Assembly: GCA_024231975.1 (NCBI GenBank)
Contig: JAAEQB010000111.1
Location: 62,001 to 126,000, forward strand
Direction of reading: 5' to 3'
DNA length: 64,000 nucleotides
From: Allobosea sp.
GTDB taxonomy: Bacteria; Pseudomonadota; Alphaproteobacteria; Rhizobiales; Beijerinckiaceae
In this document: piece after piece, positions 37,317-44,654 of the stretch
Layout: every line of letters begins with the position of its first letter
How positions within the stretch are numbered: position 1 is the stretch's first letter
Translations under genes and position numbers: made by a program
Notes under the pieces: model-generated
Told to the model about the DNA's origin: nothing
The model's database searches: none
The model's input: the letters and a program-made list of their open reading frames with translations, nothing else

Positions 37317-38099
37317 ATGACCGAGACTGCCCTGCTTCAGGCCACCAATGTCCGCAAGCATTTCGGCAAGATCGAAGTGCTGAAGGGCATCGACCTCACC
37401 GTCAGGCAGGGGCAGGTCGTCTCGCTGATCGGCGCCTCCGGCTCGGGCAAGACCACCTTCCTGCGCTGCGTCAACCTGCTGGAGGAGCATGATGGCGGCG
37501 AGATCCTGCTCGACGGCGATCCGATCGGCTACCGGATGGTGGGCGAGACCCGCAAGCGTTTGAGCGAGACGAAGATCTCGGCCCAGCGCGCCCGCATCGG
37601 CATGGTCTTCCAGCAGTTCAACCTGTTCCCGCATCTGACCGCCGGGCAGAACGTCATGCTCGGCCTGACCAAGGTGCAGGGCAAGAGCGCGGCCGAGGCG
37701 CGGGAGATCGCCGATCATTGGCTCGGCCGCGTCGGCCTCGCGGAGCGTCGCGACCATTATCCCTACCAGCTCTCGGGCGGCCAGCAGCAGCGCGTCGCGA
37801 TCGCGCGCGCCGTCGCCATGCAGCCGCGCCTGCTGCTGTTCGACGAGGTGACCTCGGCGCTCGATCCGGAGCTGGTGGCCGAGGTGCTCGGCGTGATGCA
37901 GTCTCTGGCTGAATCCGGCATGACCATGCTGCTCGTCAGCCACGAGATGCTCTTCGTCCGCGAGGTTTCGCACCATGTGCTGTTCCTCGACCAGGGCCGG
38001 GTCGCGCAGGCGGGGGCGCCTTCCGAAGTCTTCGACAATCCCGAGAGCGAGCGCCTGCGCAGTTTCCTCGGCCGCTTCCACGGCATTTTCAGCCGCTGA
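37317..38099 (+). CDS. amino-acid ABC transporter ATP-binding protein (HisP/GlnQ-type)
   Basis: This 260-residue ATPase has Walker A GASGSGKTT (about residue 40), Q-loop FQQFNLFPHLTAGQNV, signature LSGGQQQR and Walker B LLLFDEVTSALDPEL, where the usual Pro after Asp-Glu is Val. The extra insert after LDGDPIGYR (about 30 residues) before the Q-loop is common in HisP-type proteins. ATG 37317 was chosen; an extended frame to 37257 begins within the repeat. It completes the receptor, two permeases and ATPase set. Confidence 0.93.
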   Translation: MTETALLQATNVRKHFGKIEVLKGIDLTVRQGQVVSLIGASGSGKTTFLRCVNLLEEHDGGEILLDGDPIGYRMVGETRKRLSETKISAQRARIGMVFQQFNLFPHLTAGQNVMLGLTKVQGKSAAEAREIADHWLGRVGLAERRDHYPYQLSGGQQQRVAIARAVAMQPRLLLFDEVTSALDPELVAEVLGVMQSLAESGMTMLLVSHEMLFVREVSHHVLFLDQGRVAQAGAPSEVFDNPESERLRSFLGRFHGIFSR

Positions 38100-38141
38100 C
38101 CTGGCCTGCTGGAATGACGGCATGGGCCCGGTTGGCCGAGC

Positions 38142-39416
38142 TCAGGATTCGGTTGGCTTTACCCAGGGCCGCACCACGCCCTGCTCGGCGAAGGTGCTAC
38201 GGTTGCTCTCCTTGCGCTTCTTGATCTCGGCGCGCGCGATGGTGCGCAGATGGACCTCGTCCGGCCCGTCGATGAAGCGCAGGGCTCGGCCCCAGGAGTA
38301 GATGAAGGCGAGCGGCGTGTCGTTCGAGAGCCCGCCGGCGCCGAAGACCTGCATCGCCCGGTCGGCGATCTTGGTCTGCAGCCGCGTCGCCGCGACCTTG
38401 ATCGCCGAGACCTCAGTGCGCGCGGCCTTGTTGCCATGCTTGTCCATCATCCAGGCGGCGCGCAGACAGAGCAGGCGGGCCTGGTCGATCTCCATGCGCC
38501 CTTCGGCGATCCAGTCCTGGACATTGGCGTAATCGGCAAGGTTGCGGCCGAAGGCCTTTCGCTCCAGCGCGCGCTCGACCATCAGTTCGAGCGCGACCTC
38601 GCATTGCCCGATGGTGCGCATGCAATGATGGATGCGCCCCGGCCCGAGCCGCGCCTGCGCCAGCGCGAAGCCCGCGCCTTCCTCGCCGAGCAGGTTCGCG
38701 GCCGGCACGCGGACATTGCTGAAGTCGGTCTCGGTGTGGCCCTCGATCGAATAATGGTTCAGCAGCGGCAGGTTGCGCATCACCGTCAGCCCCAGCGAAT
38801 CCATCGGCACGATGATCATGCTGTGGCGCTTGTGCGGATCGGCTTCGGGCCGCGGATCGGACAGGCCCATGACGATGCAGAATGTGACGTTGGGGTGCAG
38901 CGCCCCGGTTGTCCACCATTTGCGGCCGTTGACGACGTAATGGTCGCCGTCGCGGATGATGGTGGTCTGCAGATTGGTCGGGTCGGAGGAGGCGACGCCC
39001 GGCTCGGTGATGCCGACGCAGGAGCGGATTTCGCCGGCGAGCAGCGGGTTCAGCCAGCGTTCGCGCTGCTCAGGCGTCGCGAACATGTGCAGGATTTCCA
39101 TGTTGCCGGTGTCGGGGGCGTTGCAGTTGAACACCTCCGAGGACCAGTAGATCCGGCCCATGATCTCGGCGAGCGGGGCATATTCGAGATTGGTCAGCCG
39201 CGTGCCGGGCTCGCCTTCCTTCAGCGCCGGCAGGAAGAGGTTCCACAGCCCTTCGTTCTTTGCCTTGGCCTTGAGGCCGTCGACCAGCGCGGTGGGATAG
39301 CTGTTGGCCTCGACCTCATGCTTCCAGGCGGCATCGGCCGGCTGGACATGCGCGTCCATGAAAGCCTGCAGCTTGGCGCGCAGCTCCTCGACCCTGGTCG
39401 AATAGGCGAAATCCAT
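38142..39416 (-). CDS. acyl-CoA dehydrogenase, ACAD10/11-like (LvaC-like)
   Basis: This 424-residue acyl-CoA-dehydrogenase fold has the N-terminal AFMDAHVQPADAAW, the FAD segment GITEPGVASSDPTN (about residue 140) and GRKWWTTGALHPN. In the active site, the usual Glu-containing segment is replaced by FIDGPDEVHLRTIA, as in ACAD10/11. Such proteins in Pseudomonas (LvaC) and humans act on phosphorylated 4-hydroxyacyl-CoA rather than by simple dehydrogenation. An APH-type kinase gene lies just upstream on the same strand, as expected for that reaction pair. Confidence 0.88.
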   Translation of the reverse strand: MDFAYSTRVEELRAKLQAFMDAHVQPADAAWKHEVEANSYPTALVDGLKAKAKNEGLWNLFLPALKEGEPGTRLTNLEYAPLAEIMGRIYWSSEVFNCNAPDTGNMEILHMFATPEQRERWLNPLLAGEIRSCVGITEPGVASSDPTNLQTTIIRDGDHYVVNGRKWWTTGALHPNVTFCIVMGLSDPRPEADPHKRHSMIIVPMDSLGLTVMRNLPLLNHYSIEGHTETDFSNVRVPAANLLGEEGAGFALAQARLGPGRIHHCMRTIGQCEVALELMVERALERKAFGRNLADYANVQDWIAEGRMEIDQARLLCLRAAWMMDKHGNKAARTEVSAIKVAATRLQTKIADRAMQVFGAGGLSNDTPLAFIYSWGRALRFIDGPDEVHLRTIARAEIKKRKESNRSTFAEQGVVRPWVKPTES

Positions 39417-39440
39417 GGTGCTCTCTCCTCGAACCTAAGG

Positions 39441-39549
39441 CGTCATGCTCGGGCTTGACCCGAGCATCTCAGGCCGGAAGAGGCTCCCATCAGCGCCCTC
39501 TCGTCCGGAGATTCTCGGGTCTGCGCTTCGCTTCGCCCGAGAATGACGG
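39441..39549. repeat. intergenic palindromic repeat of the GGAATGACGG family
   Basis: The region between the kinase and dehydrogenase genes holds TGCTCGGG-CTTGA-CCCGAGCA (39446-39466, a perfect 8-bp hairpin) and ends with GCCCGAGAATGACGG. Related ends, GAATGACGG, occur at 38113-38121, 60267-60275 and 60337-60345. Such elements are widespread in alphaproteobacterial intergenic DNA. Confidence 0.5.
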
Positions 39550-39562
39550 CAAGTCGCAATCC

Positions 39563-40612
39563 TCACGCCGCGCCCTTCACCAACGCTTCCGCCCGCTCGG
39601 CGAAACTCTCCGCCATCGCGCCGACCGCGCCGGCGTTCTCGGCGGCGGCATTTCCCGTCTTCGCCCGCGCCGCGATGCCGTCGAGGATGACGGCGAAGCG
39701 GAACAGCGAGAAGGCGATATGGAAGCGGCCCGGCCCCTCAATACGCCCGGCGGCGGCACAATAGCGGGCGATGTACTCGTTCTGCGTCGGTATGCCGAGC
39801 GCCTCGCGATCGAGCCCGACGATGCCGGCATACATGGAAGGCGTCGAATGCCAGGGCAGGCAGGAGAAGGCGACGTCGGAGAGTGGGTGGCCGAGCGTCG
39901 AGAGCTCCCAGTCGAGCACGGCGACGATCCTTGGCTCGTTCGGCGCGAACATCAGGTTGCCCAGCCGGAAATCGCCGTGGACGATGGTCGTGTCCGGCGT
40001 CTCGTCGAGATGGCTGCCGAGCCAGTCGATCAGCCGGTCGATCGCCGGGATCTCGCGCGTCCTCGTCTCGCGCCATTGCCGGCCCCAGCGGGCGAGCTGG
40101 CGGGCATAGTAGTTGCCGGGCTTGCCGAAATCGCCGAGCCCGGCGCCCCGCCAGTCGAAGCCGTGCAGCGCTGCCAGTGCCTCGGCCATGGCGAAATACA
40201 TAGCGCGCCGGTCCTCAGTCGCGACGCCAGGCAGGGCGGTGTCGTGGAAGACGCGGCCCTCCAGCCGCTCCATCAGGTAGAAAGGCGTGCCGACGACGTC
40301 GTCTGCTTCATGCAGTAGCAGTACCGGTGGCACTGGCACGGCCGAGCCGGCTAGCGCACGCAAGATGCGATATTCGCGCTCGACCGCATGGGCCGAGGGC
40401 AGCAGCGGCCCCGGCGGCTTCTTGCGCAGGACGAACCGCGTGCCGGCATCCGCATAGGAGACGAAGAAGGTCGGGTTCGACTGGCCGCCGCTGATCCGCT
40501 CGATCACCATGCGGCCCTCAGTGCCGCCGGGCAGGGCGGTGCGCAGGAATGCGTCCAAGCGGGCGGGATCGAATTCGGGCGGGGCGGAAGAGGCAGCCGG
40601 CATGGCCGGCAT
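39563..40612 (-). CDS. APH-type phosphotransferase (LvaA / ACAD10-11 kinase domain-like)
   Basis: This 349-residue aminoglycoside-phosphotransferase-fold kinase has a nucleotide lysine in FVLRKKPPG, the catalytic Brenner motif VHGDFRLGNLMF (about residue 195) and the Mg-binding VLDWELSTLGHP (about 215). Family members adjacent to an ACAD10/11-like dehydrogenase phosphorylate the 4-hydroxyl of a hydroxyacyl-CoA. The start at 40612 is tentative (40603 also possible); no strong ribosome-binding site is visible. It is 146 bp upstream of the dehydrogenase with a repeat between them, so co-transcription is likely but not certain. Confidence 0.85.
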   Translation of the reverse strand: MPAMPAASSAPPEFDPARLDAFLRTALPGGTEGRMVIERISGGQSNPTFFVSYADAGTRFVLRKKPPGPLLPSAHAVEREYRILRALAGSAVPVPPVLLLHEADDVVGTPFYLMERLEGRVFHDTALPGVATEDRRAMYFAMAEALAALHGFDWRGAGLGDFGKPGNYYARQLARWGRQWRETRTREIPAIDRLIDWLGSHLDETPDTTIVHGDFRLGNLMFAPNEPRIVAVLDWELSTLGHPLSDVAFSCLPWHSTPSMYAGIVGLDREALGIPTQNEYIARYCAAAGRIEGPGRFHIAFSLFRFAVILDGIAARAKTGNAAAENAGAVGAMAESFAERAEALVKGAA

Positions 40613-40664
40613 ATTCGGAAGGAGAGGCGGGGAGGTCAACGCGGTTGGCACATGGCGGATACAC

Positions 40665-40980
40665 TCAAACCGGGACGTCGTCCTTAAGCAGCGCCTCAAT
40701 GTCGCGGCCGCGCTGGAAAACCCGCAGGATCGCCACGTCATTGCCCAGGACAGTGAAAGCGATAGTCGCTTGCTTGCGGTAGCCGATCAGCCTCAAACCC
40801 GGACGCAAATCGTCACGACGGACGCCCCGTTCGGGAAAAAGCCCGAAAGTCGAGGCAGTAGGCATAGAGGCGGGCGACATAGTCGCGTGCAATCCGCTGG
40901 CCACCCCGCGGCGCGATGTAGTCGTAGATGCTTTGAAGGTCTGCGATCGCTTGCCTGGAGAAGCTGATCCGAACGTTCAT
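40665..40980 (-). pseudogene. ParE/RelE-family toxin with a frameshift
   Basis: The ATG at 40980 overlaps the antitoxin stop (ATGA). The first part translates MNVRISFSRQAIADLQSIYDYI and continues with typical ParE sequence, but stops early at about residue 56. The rest of a ParE protein (FPERGVRRDDLRPGLRLIGYRK onward to DDVPV) continues in another frame to 40665. Removing one base from the five-A run at 40836-40840 restores a single 104-residue ParE frame. The toxin is therefore inactive unless the run is a sequencing error or is read by slippage. Confidence 0.8.
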
Positions 40981-41255
40981 GCGCCGGACTTGCGGCTGCC
41001 GATATGCGCTTCGATCTGGGCCCAGGCCTCTTCGGCCGATACGGCCTTGCTCGGGTCGGCAGCAATCTCGTCATAGATCGGCAGGACCTCCTCACGCAGC
41101 CAATTATCGACCGCCTGGTCGCGGGCAGCAAGCACGCGCAAACCGTCGCGGACGACCTCGCTTTCGCTGGCATATTCGCCCGAGGCAACCTTAGATTTCA
41201 CCATCTGCGCCATTTCATGCGGCAGCGTGATGCTGAGAGATTGGGTCGTGCGCAT
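40977..41255 (-). CDS. ParD-like ribbon-helix-helix antitoxin
   Basis: This 92-residue protein has an N-terminal ribbon-helix-helix DNA-binding segment (QSLSITLPHEMAQMVKSKV) and the ParD-type core SGEYASESEVVRDGLRVLAARDQA, with a C-terminal toxin-binding tail. ATG 41255 has a GGAGG ribosome-binding site 5 bases upstream; GTG 41261 is an alternative. It overlaps the toxin gene by 3 bases, the usual antitoxin-toxin order. Confidence 0.85.
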   Translation of the reverse strand: MRTTQSLSITLPHEMAQMVKSKVASGEYASESEVVRDGLRVLAARDQAVDNWLREEVLPIYDEIAADPSKAVSAEEAWAQIEAHIGSRKSGA

Positions 41256-41265
41256 GAGCACCTCC

Positions 41266-41279
41266 GATCGGCTTCGATC
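41266..41279. promoter_or_regulatory. possible antitoxin operator
   Basis: GATCG-GCTT-CGATC is an inverted repeat just upstream of the antitoxin ribosome-binding site. ParD-type antitoxins autorepress from such palindromes, but the arms are short. Confidence 0.35.
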
Positions 41280-41289
41280 CTAGCACGAT

Positions 41290-42708
41290 TTAATCCTGCT
41301 CGCGATCCTTCTCCTCCGCACCGCCTTTCACCCGGACCACCGAGACCGAGCACAGCGCTTCCGCCACGACCTTGGTCGAGACGCTACCGAGATGGCGGCG
41401 CACCGCCGAGGAGGAGCGGGCGCCGAGCACGATATGGTCGATATCGTTGTGCTCGGCATAGCGCAGGATCGCGTCGGCGGCGCTGACCGCCTCGATGACA
41501 TGGTAGCTGACCCGGTCTTCCGGCAGATGCAGCGGCCGCGCCCAGTCCTTCAGCGCCACCAGCCGGCCGATATAGAGCGAGCGCCCCTCGGCATCGACGG
41601 TCTTGGTCTCGCCGATGATCTCGGTTTTCAGTACCGTCAGGCAGGCCAGCGAGGAATCCGGCCGGGCGGCCAGCAACCGGCTCGTTTCGGCTAGGATCGC
41701 CGCCGCGAGCGCGTCCGGTCCCTCTGCGAGGTCGACCGCTGTCAGCACGAGCGAGGGGCCGGCCTTGCGTCGCGCCACCGTCGGAGCGCCGGTGACGTCG
41801 GCTTCGTCGCGCTTCTGGAACAGGTCGACCAGCCGCTTGCCGAGGCTGCGCTCCCCAGCGGTCGGGCGCTTGCGCGCGATGGTGACCTGCTCGGGATGGC
41901 GCAGGTCGAAGGCGAGCTTGGTGGCATCGGCATAGCGCCGGCCGCGATCGACCTCGAGGCAACGGGAGATGATCGCTTCGAGCCAGGCCGGTACCTGCTC
42001 ATTGACGGCGCGCAGGGGCTTCGGCGCGTGATAGAGCCGCCGCTTCATGCCGGGCACGGTCTTCGGCCGCCCGAACGGCTCTTCGCCGGAGGCCATCTGG
42101 TAGAGCAGGCAGCCGAGCGCGAAGAGATCGCTCGCCGGGTCGGAACGCTCGCCCAGCACCTGCTCGGGCGCCATATAGGCCGCTGTCCCCATCGGCTCTG
42201 AGCTCTCCTCGCCGAGCAGGTCCGGCAACTCGGCATGGCGGGCGAGGCCGAAATCGAGCAGCACCGCGCCCTTCTCGGTCAGGATCACGTTCTCGGGCTT
42301 GAGGTCGAGATGGACGACGTTCTGCCGGTGCAGATCGGCCAGCGCCGTCGCGATCGCGATGCCGATGCGCTGGACCTCGGCGAAGGGCAGGGGCGCCTGC
42401 TTGATCCGATCGGCCAGGTTCTCGCCGGCGACGAAGCCCATCGCGATGAAAGGAATGCGGCAGAGCTCGCCCGAAGCGACGAAGCGCGGCACATGCGGCC
42501 CCGACAGGCGCTTGTGGATCAGCACCTCGGTCTCGTAGCCGACGATGGCCGAGACATCGGCGCCGGGGTCGAGCACCGGGATCTTGACGACGAGCGGGCC
42601 GGGATGATCCGGATGGCTGGCGTGCCAGAGGCTCGCCATGCCACCGGCTTTCAGCCGCTCGCCGAGCGTAAAGTCGTCGATGACCGAGCCGGTGTGAGGC
42701 CGTTCCAT
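41290..42708 (-). CDS. Ser/Thr protein kinase fused to a universal stress protein domain
   Basis: This 472-residue protein has an N-terminal eukaryotic-like kinase (about residues 10-270): VVKIPVL with the ATP lysine, HLDLKPEN as the catalytic loop (Leu replaces the usual Arg of HRD), DFGLARH and MAPEQ. After a linker a UspA domain (about 318-465) ends GARSSSAVRRHLGSVSTKVV, matching the G-x2-G-x9-GS nucleotide motif only in part because the second Gly is Ser. It is 9 bp downstream of a metallophosphoesterase gene with its ribosome-binding site in that gap. Targets are unknown. Confidence 0.9.
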   Translation of the reverse strand: MERPHTGSVIDDFTLGERLKAGGMASLWHASHPDHPGPLVVKIPVLDPGADVSAIVGYETEVLIHKRLSGPHVPRFVASGELCRIPFIAMGFVAGENLADRIKQAPLPFAEVQRIGIAIATALADLHRQNVVHLDLKPENVILTEKGAVLLDFGLARHAELPDLLGEESSEPMGTAAYMAPEQVLGERSDPASDLFALGCLLYQMASGEEPFGRPKTVPGMKRRLYHAPKPLRAVNEQVPAWLEAIISRCLEVDRGRRYADATKLAFDLRHPEQVTIARKRPTAGERSLGKRLVDLFQKRDEADVTGAPTVARRKAGPSLVLTAVDLAEGPDALAAAILAETSRLLAARPDSSLACLTVLKTEIIGETKTVDAEGRSLYIGRLVALKDWARPLHLPEDRVSYHVIEAVSAADAILRYAEHNDIDHIVLGARSSSAVRRHLGSVSTKVVAEALCSVSVVRVKGGAEEKDREQD

Positions 42709-42717
42709 CCCGTCCCC

Positions 42718-43458
42718 CTATCTGCCGATCTGCAGGCGCAGGCCGAGCCAGTCCGGCAGGCCGGCCGCCTTGATCTTCCGTGCGGTGTCCTGCGTGTCAT
42801 AGGGCACGCGGACCATGGTCACCTCGCGCGCGCCCATATCCAGCAGGGCGAAGCACGCCGCCGGGTCGCCGTCACGCGGCTGGCCGACGGCGCCGACCAC
42901 GACGACATGGCGATGCACGGCCGAGAGCGGAGCCGGAACATTGCGCAGCGGGATGAAGGCCACCGGCTCGCGTCCGGCCCTGGCGTAGAAGATCGTCGGC
43001 AGATGGGTGTGGCCGCAGACCACCGTCGCGGCATCGGTCGCCGCAAGGCAGGCCTCGGCGCTGCGCAGATCGCGGACATAGTGCCAGGCGGCGGGGTCGC
43101 GGGCGCTGGCATGGACGAAGAGCACGCCGTCGAGCTCCGCCGTCAGCGGCAGGTCGGCGAGGAAGGCGCTCTGCTCGGCGTTGAGCTGCGCCCTGGTCCA
43201 CAGCGCTGCTTCGTGCGCGTTCGGCGTCATGCCGGAGGGGCCGTGCACAGCGGCTTCGTCATGGTTGCCGCGGATCGCGATCGCGCCGGCCGCGACGAGC
43301 TCGCGCGCCGCATCGACGCAGAAGCCGGGTTCGGGGCCGTAGCCGACGATGTCGCCGAGCAGCACCAGCCGGTCCGGCGCGAGCCGGCGCACCGCTTCCA
43401 GCACCGCCTCGAACGCCTCGCGGTTGGCATGGATGTCGGAGAGGATGGCAACGCGCAT
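42718..43458 (-). CDS. metallophosphoesterase (calcineurin-like)
   Basis: This 246-residue phosphoesterase has all five metal motifs: LSDIHAN, LLGDIVGYGPEP, IRGNHDE, VHAS and CGHTHLP. The length and IVGYGPEP fit YfcE/MJ0936-like enzymes or bacterial protein/dinucleotide phosphatases. It precedes the kinase-Usp gene on the same strand with a 9-bp gap, so phosphatase and kinase are made together and may act on the same target (inference). Confidence 0.9.
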   Translation of the reverse strand: MRVAILSDIHANREAFEAVLEAVRRLAPDRLVLLGDIVGYGPEPGFCVDAARELVAAGAIAIRGNHDEAAVHGPSGMTPNAHEAALWTRAQLNAEQSAFLADLPLTAELDGVLFVHASARDPAAWHYVRDLRSAEACLAATDAATVVCGHTHLPTIFYARAGREPVAFIPLRNVPAPLSAVHRHVVVVGAVGQPRDGDPAACFALLDMGAREVTMVRVPYDTQDTARKIKAAGLPDWLGLRLQIGR

Positions 43459-43754
43459 TCAGTGTCCGGCCCGAATCCGGGAAGGCCGCATGGTTGCAGC
43501 GCCGCCGCCGGCTTGGCCAGCGCGCCTTTCGGCTCAGGCGGCCGCTCGCGGGTTGATCGTGCGGAAAACGGCTGCGATATTGCCCGAACCATGATGATGT
43601 TCGCCGTCTTCGATCTCGCCTGACCTGCCTGCGGTCCCGACGCGCGTCTCGCGCTCCGGCACCGCAAACGGACGCGCCTTGCGTCCGAAGGTCCCTTGCC
43701 AGCCTGCCCGCGTGGCGGGCGCTTCGGCTGGCCGATAGCGAAAGACTCATCTCA

Positions 43755-44549
43755 ATGGCTCACCCTGAGTTCGGTGCGCGCGTCTTCGACGACGCGCAGA
43801 TCACCCATTTCATCGAGCGCGGCTTCGTCCGGCTCGATCATGCTTTTTCGCCTGTACTCGCCGAGGAGGCCCGCGCCATCCTCTGGCGCGACCTTCGTTG
43901 CAATCCCGGCGATCCCTCAAGCTGGACCAAGCCGGTGATCCGGCTCGGCATGTACACCGATGCGCCCTTCGTCGCGGCAGCGAACACGCCACGCCTGCAC
44001 GGCGCCTTCGACCAGCTCACCGGCACCGGGCGCTGGCTGCCCTGCCGCGCCATGGGCACCTTCCCGGTGCGCTTTCCGTCGCCGGAGGATCCGGGCGACG
44101 CCGGCTGGCATGTCGATGTCAGCTTCGGCTTCGACGATCCGGATTTCATGAACTGGCGGGTCAACCTCGCCTCGAAGGGCAGGGCGCTGCTGATGCTCTT
44201 CCTGTTCTCGGATGTCGGTGAGGACGATGCGCCGACCCGCATTAGAGTGGCGTCGCACCAGGATATCGCCCGCCAGCTCGCGCCAGCGGGTGAGGCCGGC
44301 CTGTCGCTTGGCGAACTGGCCGCCGGCGGCTTCGCCGGCAGTGCCGGACGAGAGGAGGTTCTGGCGATAGGGCAGGCCGGCACGATCTATCTCTGTCATC
44401 CCTTCCTGGTGCATTCGGCGCAGCCGCATCGCGGCAAGACGCCGCGCTTCATGGCGCAGCCGCCTCTGCTACCGCGTGAGCCGCTCCGCCTCGATCGGCC
44501 AGACGGCGCCTATTCGCCCGTGGAGGTCGCGATCCAGCAGGCGCTTTGA
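43755..44549 (+). CDS. phytanoyl-CoA dioxygenase (PhyH)-like protein
   Basis: This 264-residue member of the Fe(II)/2-oxoglutarate PhyH superfamily has the facial-triad start WHVDVSFGFDD (His-x-Asp, about residue 118) and the distal His with a 2-oxoglutarate Arg, CHPFLVHSAQPHRGKTPRFM (about 216-235). It would hydroxylate a small organic acid or lipid. No neighbour indicates the substrate. A perfect hairpin follows its stop. Confidence 0.8.
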   Translation: MAHPEFGARVFDDAQITHFIERGFVRLDHAFSPVLAEEARAILWRDLRCNPGDPSSWTKPVIRLGMYTDAPFVAAANTPRLHGAFDQLTGTGRWLPCRAMGTFPVRFPSPEDPGDAGWHVDVSFGFDDPDFMNWRVNLASKGRALLMLFLFSDVGEDDAPTRIRVASHQDIARQLAPAGEAGLSLGELAAGGFAGSAGREEVLAIGQAGTIYLCHPFLVHSAQPHRGKTPRFMAQPPLLPREPLRLDRPDGAYSPVEVAIQQAL

Positions 44550-44557
44550 CCCCTGTG

Positions 44558-44592
44558 CCATTTCGCCCGGGGCTCGTCCCCGGGCGAAGTGG
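44558..44592. terminator. hairpin after the PhyH-like gene
   Basis: A 15-bp stem (44558-44572 with 44578-44592, one G-T wobble; core TTCGCCCGGGG) closes a 5-base loop. It lacks a T-run, so termination is probable only from stem stability. Confidence 0.45.
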
Positions 44593-44654
44593 TGACAAGC
44601 CGCTGCCGGGGAGGCTACGGTTGCGGCTCATGCACCGCCCAGTGGAGAGAAGCC

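Noticed and set aside
40665..40904. 79-codon frame as an intact independent small gene
   Set aside because: It encodes only the C-terminal half of ParE after a frameshift; its first residues before FPERG are not ParE-like.
43459..43754. Possible gene or RNA in the 296-bp gap between the phosphoesterase and PhyH-like genes
   Set aside because: No frame with a plausible start and motifs and no tRNA-like or terminator structure found; treated as promoter-bearing spacer.
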